Source: Gammaproteobacteria bacterium (GTDB taxonomy: Bacteria; Pseudomonadota; Gammaproteobacteria; Xanthomonadales; Wenzhouxiangellaceae). From it: a DNA stretch of 64,000 nucleotides. The notes beneath the pieces were generated by a model. The model saw only the letters and a list, made by a program, of their open reading frames with translations, was not told the DNA's origin and did no database searches. A program made the translations under genes and the position numbers. Below are positions 1-9,428 of this stretch, piece by piece. The number at the start of each line of letters is the position of its first letter. The stretch's first letter is position 1. The DNA lies in assembly GCA_021772985.1 (NCBI GenBank), contig JAJFKX010000012.1, forward strand, positions 186,001-250,000. Direction: 5' to 3'.

Positions 1-36
1 ACAGATGAAAATATTAATGGCCGTGTGCGGACACAG

Positions 37-744
37 ATGCAAACCATATTAATTGTTGAAGATGAGCCAGGCATTGCCGATACCCTGGTTTACGTGCTGG
101 AGCAAGAGGGTTTTGCAACCCGTTGGGTACAGCTGGCTGGTGATGCGCTGGAATTGCTGGAGCAGGAGCCAATAGATGCAGTGCTGCTGGATATTGGCTT
201 ACCTGATGCCAGTGGATTGGAAACCTGCAAGCAGATTCGCGCCAAATGGACTGTGCCAATACTGTTTTTAACTGCCCGCAAAGAAGAAATTGATCGGATT
301 ATAGGTCTGGAAATCGGGGCTGATGATTACATCAGCAAACCGTTCAGTCCACGCGAAGTAGCCGCTCGGGTAAAAGCCGTGCTGCGGCGAACCCAAGCTA
401 ATCAGATAACGTCACAGCCTGCCGGTCAAGGCGAGTGTGAACAGCAGCAATGCGGTCCGTTTTTACTGAACCTGACAACCCACAGTATCAGCTATCACAA
501 TCAGGTATTGGAGCTGACACCTTATGAATACCGAATTTTGCGGACCTTGCTAAGCCAGCCTGAACGTGTGTTCAGCCGTGCTCAGCTGCTGGATAATATG
601 TCAGATACACCATTGCCCAGTCTGGATCGCAGTGTAGACTCACATATTCGCAGTCTGCGCGCAAAACTCACCATGGTTAATCAGGAAAACCAACCAGTCT
701 GCACTCGACGTGGTTTCGGGTATTTTTTGAAAGTCCAGGCTTAA
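37..744 (+). CDS. creB: Two-component response regulator, CreB type
   Basis: OmpR-class transcription factor expected to be phosphorylated by the CreC kinase encoded 6 bp downstream. An N-terminal receiver domain shows the acidic pair in VEDE, the phosphoacceptor Asp in LLDIGLPDA (residue 52 counted from this start), the switch Thr in FLTARK and the Lys in YISKPFS. The C-terminal winged helix carries the LTPYEYRIL and DSHIRSLRAKL segments. Length (235 aa) fits the family. A GTG at 25 is also in frame, but the ATG at 37 has a GGA-type ribosome site about 6 bp upstream and begins directly with the first receiver strand, so it is preferred. The CreB assignment rests on the receiver sequence and on the CreC-like partner. 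In enterobacteria CreBC responds to fermentable carbon sources and envelope or beta-lactam stress; its regulon here is unknown. Confidence 0.88.
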   Translation: MQTILIVEDEPGIADTLVYVLEQEGFATRWVQLAGDALELLEQEPIDAVLLDIGLPDASGLETCKQIRAKWTVPILFLTARKEEIDRIIGLEIGADDYISKPFSPREVAARVKAVLRRTQANQITSQPAGQGECEQQQCGPFLLNLTTHSISYHNQVLELTPYEYRILRTLLSQPERVFSRAQLLDNMSDTPLPSLDRSVDSHIRSLRAKLTMVNQENQPVCTRRGFGYFLKVQA

Positions 745-750
745 TCGGTT

Positions 751-2202
751 ATGCGTTTAAGTGTCCGCATTTTTATCGGTTATTTCGTATTGGTGGCAGC
801 CGCCTTATGGTGGTACATTCAAAGCACTGTAGATGAGTTGAAACCTGCATATTTACAGCCCAGCGAAGAAGTGATGGTGGATACTGCCAACCTGTTGGCG
901 GAATTAGCTGCTCCCATGGTTATGCAGCGGTTTCCGGATGATTTACGGAATACTGAATTGGCGGATTCGATCAACCGCTACCTGCAACGTGAGCTGGATG
1001 CGCAGATATGGTCTTACCACAAAACCGACCCCAATCTGATTGTGTACATCACCGATGCACGTGGACAGGTTTTGTATCATACCCAATATGATCAGATCGG
1101 TGCAGACTACAGTCAGTGGCTTGATGTCGGTCTTACTTTGAAGGGCGAATATGGTGCACGAACTTCGGAAGCCATCCCAGGACAGATTGCTACCCGGGAA
1201 GCTTATGTGGCAGCACCGATCATTGTCGGTGATGAAATTATCGGAGTACTGGCAGTTGGTAAACCGCATGCCGGTTTACAACCGTTATTAACTGCCACCC
1301 AGCACAAAATTATTATCCAGGGATTGTTGTTGATGCTGGTTGCACTGGTGCTGGGGGTGTTGTTGTCCTGGTGGCTGACCCATTCCATCCGCAGGTTGAC
1401 CGAGTATGCCAGGCGGGTACGTGATGGTGAACGTATTGATCCACCTCAACTGGCGGAAAAAGAGTTGAGCTACCTGGCCAGCGCAATGGCAGAGATGCGC
1501 ACTGAATTACGGGCTGCCAATTATGTAGAGCGCTACATCCACAGTATTACCCATGAAATGAAAAGTCCGATTGCCGCCATTCGCGGCGCCGCTGAATTAC
1601 TCAGCGAGCCACAGATGGCGGATCAGCAAAGGGATCGCTTTGTGGGCAACATCAATACTGAAGTTAAACAGCTTCAGGATTTGATTGACCGATTGCTTGA
1701 GCTGGCGAAACTGGAAAAGCAGGAACGCCTGCATGCGCCAACCGGACTGGATATCCGTGATCTGCTACAGCGTGTACAGCAACGGCAGGCGGCCAGTGCT
1801 GCGGCGCAATATCGGTTATGGCAGGTTTACATGCCAAACACCGGATGCCAGGTGTTAGGAGATGCGTTTTTACTGGAAATTGCATTAAGCAATATGCTCG
1901 ATAATGCGATCCAGTTTTGCCCATCCGAAGGAACGATCCAGGTTGAATTGATTGTTCGGCAACGGGATTTAAGTATATTAATTGCTAATCAGGGTGAACC
2001 CATTCCGGATTATGCACTGAGACGGGTATTTGACCGTTTTTATTCACTACCCAGACCTGGAGGTAAAAGAAAAAGCACGGGTCTGGGGTTGGCAATTGTA
2101 CGTGAAATTGCGACTTTGCACGGTGGAGCTGTGGATGTTCGCAATCGTGTTGCTGGCGGAGTAGAGGTTGAACTGGTGTTGCCAAGATCCGGGAACCTTT
2201 GA
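751..2202 (+). CDS. creC: Sensor histidine kinase, CreC type
   Basis: Inner-membrane sensor kinase of 483 aa, partner of the preceding regulator. The N-terminus has one membrane helix (about residues 7-25), then a periplasmic sensor region of about 160 residues, a second membrane helix (about 188-208), a HAMP-like linker, a dimerisation/phosphoacceptor helix with His268 in ITHEMKSPI, and a GHKL ATPase domain with an N box (NMLDNAIQF), an F box (FDRFYSLPR) and a G box (GLGLAIV). The order creB-creC with a 6-bp gap indicates cotranscription. The opening MRLSVRIFIGYF and the ELKPAYLQPSEE segment after the first helix are what I associate with CreC. No periplasmic ligand can be deduced. Confidence 0.88.
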   Translation: MRLSVRIFIGYFVLVAAALWWYIQSTVDELKPAYLQPSEEVMVDTANLLAELAAPMVMQRFPDDLRNTELADSINRYLQRELDAQIWSYHKTDPNLIVYITDARGQVLYHTQYDQIGADYSQWLDVGLTLKGEYGARTSEAIPGQIATREAYVAAPIIVGDEIIGVLAVGKPHAGLQPLLTATQHKIIIQGLLLMLVALVLGVLLSWWLTHSIRRLTEYARRVRDGERIDPPQLAEKELSYLASAMAEMRTELRAANYVERYIHSITHEMKSPIAAIRGAAELLSEPQMADQQRDRFVGNINTEVKQLQDLIDRLLELAKLEKQERLHAPTGLDIRDLLQRVQQRQAASAAAQYRLWQVYMPNTGCQVLGDAFLLEIALSNMLDNAIQFCPSEGTIQVELIVRQRDLSILIANQGEPIPDYALRRVFDRFYSLPRPGGKRKSTGLGLAIVREIATLHGGAVDVRNRVAGGVEVELVLPRSGNL

Positions 2203-2361
2203 TTACGATTAATGAGAGTCGCTTGATTGTTGGAACTGCGTCGAGCATTGGCTTTTTATTGGCACTATTTTTGTTTTATATGGTTATGCGTTTTTAGACT
2301 GGGTTATTCAGCAGAATTTAGCTAACCTTGAACGTTTGGTGATAATTGTTTCAGGAAACTG

Positions 2362-4956
2362 ATGACTGATTGGGTTATATACAAATTTGGCGGTACCAGC
2401 GTCGCAACAATAGCGGGGTGGCGAACCATCGCCGGGCAGATAAACAGCTGTGTTGATGGTGGCCAAACGCCGGTGGTGGTGTGTTCAGCACTGGCTGGGG
2501 TGACCAACCAGTTGCAGCGACTTGCGGCAGGCTGGTTTGAACACGGCCAAGCCACTGTAATAGCCAATCAGATCAGTCAGCAACACCGGGAATTGCTGGC
2601 CGATGCAGGAGGGCTGGATTTGTCTGAAGCATTGCGGCAGCAATTATCGGAGCTGGCAGGGTTGGCAGATCAGGCATCGGCGGAACAAGAAATGAGTCCA
2701 GGCCTGCAGGCACTGATATTAGCTCAAGGGGAGTTGCTCAGTACCTTGCTGGGCCAGCAGCTTTTGCATCATTGGGGTATTGATATCGTCTGGTATGACA
2801 GCCGTAATGCAATCCGAATTCCGTTTGTCAACACAAGTGCTGATGCGACACAACATTATCTGAACGCCCATTACCGACCTCAGCCAGCACCGGATTTGCA
2901 AGCTGAATGGTCAAACAAAGCAGCGGTGATTACGCCTGGTTTTATTGCCCATGATGACAACGGCGAAACTGTGGTGTTGGGGCGTGGTGGTTCAGATACC
3001 AGTGCCAGTTATATGGCGGTGTTGCTGGAAGCTCAGCGGGTTGAGGTTTGGACCGATGTTCCCGGATTGTTCAGCGCAAATCCGCACCAGGTGCCGGGAG
3101 CCAGGTTATTGCGCCACTTAAGTTATCTGGAAGCCCAGGAAATCGCTTCGGCGGGTGGCAGAGTGTTGCACCCGCGCTGCCTGAAACCTTTACGTGATGC
3201 GCATATCCCGCTGTGTGTGTACTCCACCCGACAGCCGGAAGTGGAAGGCAGTCAAATATCTGATCAAGCCCGCGATTTCGGCGCGCAGGTCAAAGCCATT
3301 GTTTGCTCATACGGAATAACCCTGATCAGCATGGAAACCCTGGGAATGTGGCAACAGGTCGGTTTCCTTGCTGAAGCATTCGCATTGTTTGAGCAGCATC
3401 GTTTATCGGTTGATTTGATGGCGACCTCAGAAAGCAATGTGACGGTGACCCTTGATCCAGAGGCGCAACTGGTTTCGGATGATACTTTACAGTTGCTGGA
3501 GCAGGATTTAAGCCGTATTTGTCAGGTCACTATTACGCCGGGTTGTGCAGCGGTGACGCTGGTTGGACGTGGTATTCGTACTATTTTGCATCGTCTGGGC
3601 CCCGCGCTGGAAGCTTTTGAGGAACGCCGGATATACCTTCTCAGTCAGGCAGCCAACGATTTGAACTTAAGTGTGGTAGTACCGCGTGAACATGCCGATA
3701 CACTGGTCCGACAATTGCATTCGACCCTGATACCCAAACAGGCGAGGATACCGGAAGAATCTGTGTTTGGCCCCAGTTGGGAAACATTACAGGCCGGTGG
3801 CGGTGATTTACCCGAACCATTGCCGTACTGGTATCGGCGTGAGCGTGAGCAACTGTTGCAGCTGGCCCAGCAACATGAGTCGGCATATGTCTATCACCTG
3901 CCGACTATCCAATCGCAAGCCGTCAGGTTGTTAAGCTTGGGCAGCATCGACCGGGTGTTATACGCATTGAAAGCCAATAACCACCCGGCAGTATTGAATT
4001 GTTTGCATCAGTTGGGTGTTGGGTTTGATTGCGTATCCATGGCAGAGGTTAAACATCTACAAAATGAGATTGCTGGTTTTTGCCTCCAGGAAGTACTGTT
4101 TACGCCTAACTTCGCTCCTGTGGCCGAATACCAGCAAGCATTTTTGGCTGGCTTGACCGTGACCCTGGACAATCTGTTTCCTTTGCTGCACTGGCCCGAG
4201 TTATTGCGCGGGCAACAGGTGTTTCTGCGGGTGGACCCAGGGCAGGGGCATGGGCACCATCAAAAAGTTAAAACTGCCGGCAGTCATTCAAAATTTGGTA
4301 TTCCCATACAAGAACTGGAACAGGCGCGTACGCTTTGCCGTGAACTGAATGTGACTGTCACCGGGTTGCATGTGCACATTGGTTCAGGCTTGACTGTGCC
4401 GGATAACTGGCGACGCAGCGCAGAATTGTTAACTGCAATGCTGCATAATTTCCCACAAGCCGGAGTGATTGATTTAGGCGGTGGTTTAAGTGTGCCGACC
4501 AAGCCTGGAGATGGTGAATTAGAGCTGGGTGAGCTGGATCGGATGTTGACTGCGGTCAAGCAAACAGCGCCACGCAAGGTCGAATTCTGGCTGGAGCCTG
4601 GGCGGTTTCTGGTTTCAGAAGCAGGTGTGTTATTTGCACGGGTTACTCAAACCAAGGGCAAGGGTGAGGTTCGTTATGTTGGTGTCAGTACCGGTATGAA
4701 CTCGCTGATTCGGCCTGCACTCTATGGCGCATACCATGACATCGTTAATTTAACCCGCTTGGATGCCGCTCAGCAGGTCGCAGTGAATATCGTCGGTCCA
4801 ATCTGTGAAACCGCTGACATTCTTGGTTTGGACCGAATGCTGCCGACATGTTACGAAGGTGATGTGCTGCTGGTGGCCAATGCAGGTGCTTATGGGCGGG
4901 TAATGAGCAGCCACTATAATTTACGTGATCCGGCAATCGAGCTGATATTGGATTGA
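2362..4956 (+). CDS. lysAC: Bifunctional aspartate kinase / diaminopimelate decarboxylase (LysC-LysA fusion)
   Basis: Single 864-aa chain joining the first and last enzymes of lysine biosynthesis. Residues 1 to about 450 are an aspartokinase: KFGGTSV at the start, the GRGGSDTSA substrate loop near residue 208 and two ACT regulatory segments. From about residue 500 the chain is a PLP-dependent diaminopimelate decarboxylase of fold type III: Lys537 in YALKANN should hold PLP, a glycine loop DLGGGLS follows, an EPGR motif, and Cys815 in ICETADILG is the conserved substrate-side Cys. Such fusions are known from Xanthomonas and relatives. The adjoining murD-like gene uses the diaminopimelate route product indirectly, so the pair may serve cell-wall and lysine supply together. 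Confidence 0.93.
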   Translation: MTDWVIYKFGGTSVATIAGWRTIAGQINSCVDGGQTPVVVCSALAGVTNQLQRLAAGWFEHGQATVIANQISQQHRELLADAGGLDLSEALRQQLSELAGLADQASAEQEMSPGLQALILAQGELLSTLLGQQLLHHWGIDIVWYDSRNAIRIPFVNTSADATQHYLNAHYRPQPAPDLQAEWSNKAAVITPGFIAHDDNGETVVLGRGGSDTSASYMAVLLEAQRVEVWTDVPGLFSANPHQVPGARLLRHLSYLEAQEIASAGGRVLHPRCLKPLRDAHIPLCVYSTRQPEVEGSQISDQARDFGAQVKAIVCSYGITLISMETLGMWQQVGFLAEAFALFEQHRLSVDLMATSESNVTVTLDPEAQLVSDDTLQLLEQDLSRICQVTITPGCAAVTLVGRGIRTILHRLGPALEAFEERRIYLLSQAANDLNLSVVVPREHADTLVRQLHSTLIPKQARIPEESVFGPSWETLQAGGGDLPEPLPYWYRREREQLLQLAQQHESAYVYHLPTIQSQAVRLLSLGSIDRVLYALKANNHPAVLNCLHQLGVGFDCVSMAEVKHLQNEIAGFCLQEVLFTPNFAPVAEYQQAFLAGLTVTLDNLFPLLHWPELLRGQQVFLRVDPGQGHGHHQKVKTAGSHSKFGIPIQELEQARTLCRELNVTVTGLHVHIGSGLTVPDNWRRSAELLTAMLHNFPQAGVIDLGGGLSVPTKPGDGELELGELDRMLTAVKQTAPRKVEFWLEPGRFLVSEAGVLFARVTQTKGKGEVRYVGVSTGMNSLIRPALYGAYHDIVNLTRLDAAQQVAVNIVGPICETADILGLDRMLPTCYEGDVLLVANAGAYGRVMSSHYNLRDPAIELILD

Positions 4957-5037
4957 AATGCAGAGGTTGCAGAGCAAAGCTTATTCGCTGGTGATTGACA
5001 GGAAAATTTGCCATCGAGCCGGCTCCTGTTGTGGAAT

Positions 5038-6414
5038 ATGTCGATGCGTTTGAAGGATCTGCAAGCTCGCAGGGTAGCGGTATTGGGCTTCGGTAAAGAA
5101 GGGCAGGCTGTCTGTCAGACGCTGCAGCAGCAAGCCCGGGAAATTGACGTCACAGTATTGGCGGAGCAGCCACTGGCAGCGGATGCACATTGTCCATACC
5201 CGGTCAGCATAGCGCCTTTGGAGAGTGCCAATCTCAGCAGCTTTGAAGTATTGATCAAATCACCAGGGATCAGTTTGTATCATCCGGCTATTCAGAGTGC
5301 CTGTAAAGCAGGTAGTGTGCTCACCTCCGGTACCAATTTGTGGTTTGCAGAAAACCCGAATGCCAGGGTAGTGGCGATAACCGGAACCAAGGGCAAAAGT
5401 ACTACAGCAGCATTGAGTGCACATTTGTTATCTGCCGCTGGTTTGCAGGTGCAGTTGGCTGGCAATATCGGGTTGCCGGTAATCAGTTGCCTTGGCCGGG
5501 AGGCCGATGTCTGGGTGTTTGAATTGTCCAGTTACCAGCTTGCCGATTTGCAGGCACAACCGGAATTGGCTGTGCTGGTGAGTTTATTCGCCGAACATTT
5601 GGTCTGGCATGGTGGTTCACAACAATATTTTTCAGATAAATTGCGGTTGTTGTCGATATCAAATCGGTCTTTGATCGAACACGAATTACTCTGCAAACTG
5701 CTTGACGACCCTGTATTTAAGCAGTGGCTGCCGGTCAAAGGACAGCTGCAGAGTTATAACGATGCAGGAGGCTGGCAAGCGCTTGATCAAGGCCTGGCCT
5801 ATGCCGGCAAATTGTCAGTGCCTCTGGATTGCTTGTCGCTCCGTGGGCGACATAATCATGTGAATACCTGTGCAGCATTGAGTATTGCAGATTACTTCGG
5901 CATTGATCGCTCAAGTGCTATAGCGGCGGTGGCAACATTTCAGCCTCTGCCGCATCGTTTGGAAGTGGTCGCTGAGCATAACGGAGTACTGTATGTGAAC
6001 GACAGTATTGCCACCACACCTATGGCAACGATTAAAGCCATGCAAGCATTTGCAGGTCAGGCAGTCATATTAATCGCGGGTGGCTTTGACAAAGGCAGAG
6101 ATTGGCAGCCATTGATAGACGCTGTGCAACAACAGCAGTTAACTGCTGTTGTTGGATTACGTGCAGTGCTGGCGCTGCCGGATAATGGCCTGACGTTATT
6201 GGCAGGTTTGCAGCAGGTATTGACTGAAGAGCAGCAACAACGCTGTGTAATGCATGCGGTCGACGACTTGTCGGAAGCGGTAAAATTAGCGAATGACTTG
6301 AGTCAACCGGGTGATGTGGTGTTGCTTTCGCCAGGCGCAGCAAGTTTCAGTCAATATCGAAACTTTGAACACCGTGGTGATGAATTTCGTCAACTGGCCC
6401 GGTTGATTGGTTAG
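5038..6414 (+). CDS. murD: UDP-N-acetylmuramoyl-L-alanine--glutamate ligase (MurD family, MurD2-like)
   Basis: Cytoplasmic Mur ligase that adds glutamate to UDP-MurNAc-L-Ala using ATP. A Rossmann-like N-domain (VLGFGKEG) binds the nucleotide substrate, the central domain has the P-loop ITGTKGKSTT, and the C-domain ends with LLSPGAASFSQYRNFEHRGDEF, typical of MurD. The loop that reads NDSKATN in classical D-glutamate ligases reads NDSIATTP here (Asn321 onward). I associate this with the MurD2 branch, which in Xanthomonas adds L-glutamate before epimerisation by MurL; no MurL-like gene lies in the window. Two ATGs (5038, 5044) are plausible starts behind a GTGGA ribosome site; a TTG at 5008 is less likely. 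The stop overlaps that of ispB by 4 bp, convergently. Confidence 0.8.
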   Translation: MSMRLKDLQARRVAVLGFGKEGQAVCQTLQQQAREIDVTVLAEQPLAADAHCPYPVSIAPLESANLSSFEVLIKSPGISLYHPAIQSACKAGSVLTSGTNLWFAENPNARVVAITGTKGKSTTAALSAHLLSAAGLQVQLAGNIGLPVISCLGREADVWVFELSSYQLADLQAQPELAVLVSLFAEHLVWHGGSQQYFSDKLRLLSISNRSLIEHELLCKLLDDPVFKQWLPVKGQLQSYNDAGGWQALDQGLAYAGKLSVPLDCLSLRGRHNHVNTCAALSIADYFGIDRSSAIAAVATFQPLPHRLEVVAEHNGVLYVNDSIATTPMATIKAMQAFAGQAVILIAGGFDKGRDWQPLIDAVQQQQLTAVVGLRAVLALPDNGLTLLAGLQQVLTEEQQQRCVMHAVDDLSEAVKLANDLSQPGDVVLLSPGAASFSQYRNFEHRGDEFRQLARLIG

Positions 6415-7418
6415 CTGCCACGCTGGACAACAAATTTGCATTTGCCCAGCAATTCATCCCGATAGAAATTCTGGGGTAACGATAACAGGGCCTTTTCAGC
6501 CTGTTTAATCAGTAACTCTGCTTTTCGTTGGGCCATTTTGGCTGCACCGGTGCTGAGCAGAAGTGCATGCACTTCGCTGAGTGATTCACGTTTGCCGTTT
6601 TGAATAATATCGTCCAATCGTTCACGTTGCTGTGGAGTTGCTGCCATGCGGGCATAAATCAACGGCAGGGTTGCTTTGCCTTCAGCTAAATCATCACCTA
6701 AAGATTTGCCCAGTTGTTCTTCATCTGCAGTGTAGTCAAGTACATCATCCATAATTTGAAATGCACTGCCCAGCAATACGCCAAAACGTGCCATGGCATC
6801 GCGCATGGCCAGGTCGCCGCCGGAAATTACCGCACCTAATTCACATGCTGCACTGAACAACCGAGCGGTTTTACTTTCGATGACCTGTAGATATTGGGCT
6901 TCATCCAGAGCCGGGTTACCCATTTGCAGCAATTGCTGCACCTCGCCTTCGGAAATGACATTGGTGGTGCGCGACAAAATTGCCATTACCGGCATGCTGC
7001 CGACTTCGACCATCATTTCAAAACTTCGCGAATACAAAAAATCCCCGACGAGCACACTGGCGGCATTGCCCCAAACCGTATGTGCAGCGCTTTTACCCCG
7101 ACGGCGATCAGATTCGTCAACCACATCATCATGCAGCAAAGTGGCGGTATGGATGAATTCAATTATGGCTGCTATTCGGATGTGCTGTTCACCGCTATAG
7201 CCGCAGGCCCGCGCCGCCAGCAAGTGCAGCAATGGGCGCAGACGCTTGCCGCCGCTATGGATAATGTACTCCGCTACCTGATTGATCAGCACTACGTCAC
7301 TGTGTAATGACTGACGGATCAAATGGTCAACCGCCAACATATCGTTTTCGATAAGCTGGTGGTCTTTGGAAAGTTTATTGGTAGGCAGTACGGCGACGTT
7401 TTCTGAGGGCATAGACAT
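6411..7418 (-). CDS. ispB: Octaprenyl diphosphate synthase
   Basis: Trans-polyprenyl synthase (335 aa) that extends farnesyl diphosphate with isopentenyl units to make the quinone side chain. Both aspartate-rich motifs are present: LLHDDVVDESDRRRG (first, chain-length side) and QIMDDVLDYTAD (second), plus the GGKRLRP substrate motif near residue 55 and KATLPLIYA near the end. Length and motif order match IspB closely. In many proteobacteria ispB sits beside rplU-rpmA; here it faces a Mur ligase instead. ATGs at codons 1 and 3 are both possible starts, the second having better spacing to an AGGCG site. Confidence 0.92.
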   Translation of the reverse strand: MSMPSENVAVLPTNKLSKDHQLIENDMLAVDHLIRQSLHSDVVLINQVAEYIIHSGGKRLRPLLHLLAARACGYSGEQHIRIAAIIEFIHTATLLHDDVVDESDRRRGKSAAHTVWGNAASVLVGDFLYSRSFEMMVEVGSMPVMAILSRTTNVISEGEVQQLLQMGNPALDEAQYLQVIESKTARLFSAACELGAVISGGDLAMRDAMARFGVLLGSAFQIMDDVLDYTADEEQLGKSLGDDLAEGKATLPLIYARMAATPQQRERLDDIIQNGKRESLSEVHALLLSTGAAKMAQRKAELLIKQAEKALLSLPQNFYRDELLGKCKFVVQRGS

Positions 7419-7567
7419 TCGCCTATTATACGGCGATTTACAGGATTACTGCATCCTTGGAGCCAGTTTGCCCAGGTTTTGGGGGTATCTGAAGGTTTCA
7501 ATTGCGACCTTTTCAGAGCAATGTATCAATCCTGATATAGCATTGGAATCCGGTTAAACAACGGCTG

Positions 7568-7732
7568 TTATTCGCTGTTCTTATCAGGCAGGCGGCCAGC
7601 CTTACGCAGTGCTTCGCGTAATACGTATTCAATCTGCCCATTAACGCTGCGTAACTCGTCGTCAGCCCATTTTTGCAAGGCCTGAAAATGTTTCGGGTCA
7701 AGCCGCAGGGCAAATGATTTTTTTTCGCTCAT
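7568..7732 (-). CDS. Small Arc-type ribbon-helix-helix DNA-binding protein
   Basis: A 54-aa reading frame. It opens MSEKKSFALRLDP, a basic beta-strand typical of Arc/MetJ-fold repressors, followed by helix A (HFQALQKWADDEL) and helix B (SVNGQIEYVLREALRKAG), with the SVNGQIEYVL turn characteristic of Arc family proteins. It ends before a short acidic tail. It lies 59 bp downstream of the SPFH gene on the same strand, so both are probably cotranscribed. It may be an autoregulator of that pair. No toxin gene accompanies it. Confidence 0.78.
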   Translation of the reverse strand: MSEKKSFALRLDPKHFQALQKWADDELRSVNGQIEYVLREALRKAGRLPDKNSE

Positions 7733-7791
7733 AACAAGTCAGGCTATCAAGTCACGGCCGGCGATGCCAACCGTGCAGAATTGTTAAGTGA

Positions 7792-8658
7792 CTAATACAA
7801 GCTGCCGGTGTTTATGATCGGCTGAGTATGCTCTTCGCTGCACAATACCACCAACAGGTTGCTGACCATGGCGGCTTTGCGTTCTTCATCCAATGCCACC
7901 AGCTGCTTGCGGCTTAACTCTTCCAAAGCCATTTCGACCATGCCGACAGCGCCTTCAACAATACGGGTTCGGGCTGCGATAATGGCGCCAGCTTGCTGAC
8001 GGCGAAGCATCGCCTGTGCAATTTCCGGCGCATAAGCGAGATGACTGATACGTGCTTCAATCACTTCCACACCTGCTTTATCCAACCGGTCCTGGATTTC
8101 GCCTCGCAGTGAGTCTGACATTGCCTGGGTGTGACTGCGTAACGAAGGTTCATCTTCATTATCAGTGTCATAAGGATAACTGGAGGCAAGATTACGCAGC
8201 GCTGCTTCACTTTGAATACTGACAAACTCTTCGAAATTATCCACTTCAAATACTGCTTCGGCAGTGTCAACAACTTTCCATACAACCACTGCAGCAATCT
8301 CAATCGGGCTGCCGGAATTGTCATTGACCTTCAGCGTACCGCTTTCGAAGTTGCGAATTCGGACAGACACTGCCCGGCGGCTGTAAAACGGATTGGTAAA
8401 ACGCAGGCCGGGTACATAAGCAGTGCCACGGTAGGCACCAAATAACTGCAGTACCTTGCCTTCGTTTGGCTGGACCATGAACAGGCCTCTCCAGCAAATA
8501 GTCACGACAATTATCAGCAATAGAACTGATATGAACTGAACAATATTGCCCCGCGCGAGTGCTTCGACCAAAAAATAGATAAGCCCCAGTTCTGCAGCCA
8601 ACAGGATAAATGCAGCCAGGATACCGGACGGCGGATTACGTTCGATTTCACGATTCAT
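7792..8658 (-). CDS. SPFH/band 7 domain membrane protein
   Basis: Stomatin/prohibitin-class protein of 288 aa. Two adjacent N-terminal membrane helices (about residues 10-30 and 36-58) are followed by the phrase [19 protein letters not shown], typical of the start of an SPFH domain, which runs to about residue 210, and then an Ala/Glu/Arg-rich helical segment with a [16 protein letters not shown] core. Such proteins form membrane-associated oligomers and organise microdomains or control proteases; a specific role cannot be read. A GGAAC ribosome site precedes the ATG. The small RHH gene follows in the same direction. Confidence 0.88.
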   Translation of the reverse strand: MNREIERNPPSGILAAFILLAAELGLIYFLVEALARGNIVQFISVLLLIIVVTICWRGLFMVQPNEGKVLQLFGAYRGTAYVPGLRFTNPFYSRRAVSVRIRNFESGTLKVNDNSGSPIEIAAVVVWKVVDTAEAVFEVDNFEEFVSIQSEAALRNLASSYPYDTDNEDEPSLRSHTQAMSDSLRGEIQDRLDKAGVEVIEARISHLAYAPEIAQAMLRRQQAGAIIAARTRIVEGAVGMVEMALEELSRKQLVALDEERKAAMVSNLLVVLCSEEHTQPIINTGSLY

Positions 8659-8854
8659 GAGGCAGTTCCTTATTTTTAAGTGATATCAAAATAATATCAT
8701 ATTGATTGGAAGGGTTGCAATAACACATAAAAATGACTTTCATGAGCGGGTCAATACTGACGCTTTATACTGCTATCTTCCGACAGTAATTCGGAACCTG
8801 AAAACCCGATTGCTATGTTAAACTTGATCTCTTTGAAGAACTGAAGGCAATGGC

Positions 8855-9340
8855 ATGGCACGTGGTGTAAATAAAGTTATTCTGGTGGGTAATCTGGGAC
8901 GGGATCCAGAAACCCGTTACACGCAATCCAACACAGCGGTTACCACACTGACACTGGCAACTTCCGAGTCCTGGAGAGATAAAAACACCGGTGAGAACCA
9001 GGAGCGTACTGAGTGGCATCGGGTAGTGTTATGGGGTCGGTTAGGAGAAATTGCCGGTGAATACCTTCAAAAAGGCCGTCAGGTTTATATCGAAGGTAAA
9101 TTGCAAACCCGCAAATGGCAGGATCAATCCGGTCAAGACCGTTACACTACCGAAGTCGTCGGCAGTGAAATGCAAATGCTGGGTGGTCGCGCTGGTGGCA
9201 GTGCACCTTTGGATGATGGTGGTTTTGAGAGCAAACCTGCTCCTGACCAGGGCGGGGCTGGTCAAAGTCAAGCTCAAGCTCAGCCTGGTAATCCACCGGC
9301 TGCAGCAGATGATTTTGTAGACGACGATATACCATTCTAA
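8855..9340 (+). CDS. ssb: Single-stranded DNA-binding protein
   Basis: Homotetrameric SSB (161 aa) for replication, repair and recombination. The OB fold spans about residues 1-110 (starting [19 protein letters not shown], with [14 protein letters not shown] and [16 protein letters not shown]). A Gly/Gln/Pro-rich linker follows, and the acidic tip DDDIPF that recruits partner proteins closes the chain. It is transcribed divergently from the SPFH gene across a 196-bp spacer. No LexA-type palindrome was seen in that spacer, unlike in the enterobacterial uvrA-ssb region. Confidence 0.96.
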   Translation: MARGVNKVILVGNLGRDPETRYTQSNTAVTTLTLATSESWRDKNTGENQERTEWHRVVLWGRLGEIAGEYLQKGRQVYIEGKLQTRKWQDQSGQDRYTTEVVGSEMQMLGGRAGGSAPLDDGGFESKPAPDQGGAGQSQAQAQPGNPPAAADDFVDDDIPF

Positions 9341-9428
9341 GGCAACTGACCCAGGCATCATATTGCCGGTGTAAACAGCCTGGCAGCGTGATGCTGTAAA
9401 GTTCTACCAATCAGGTTAATTGACTCAA

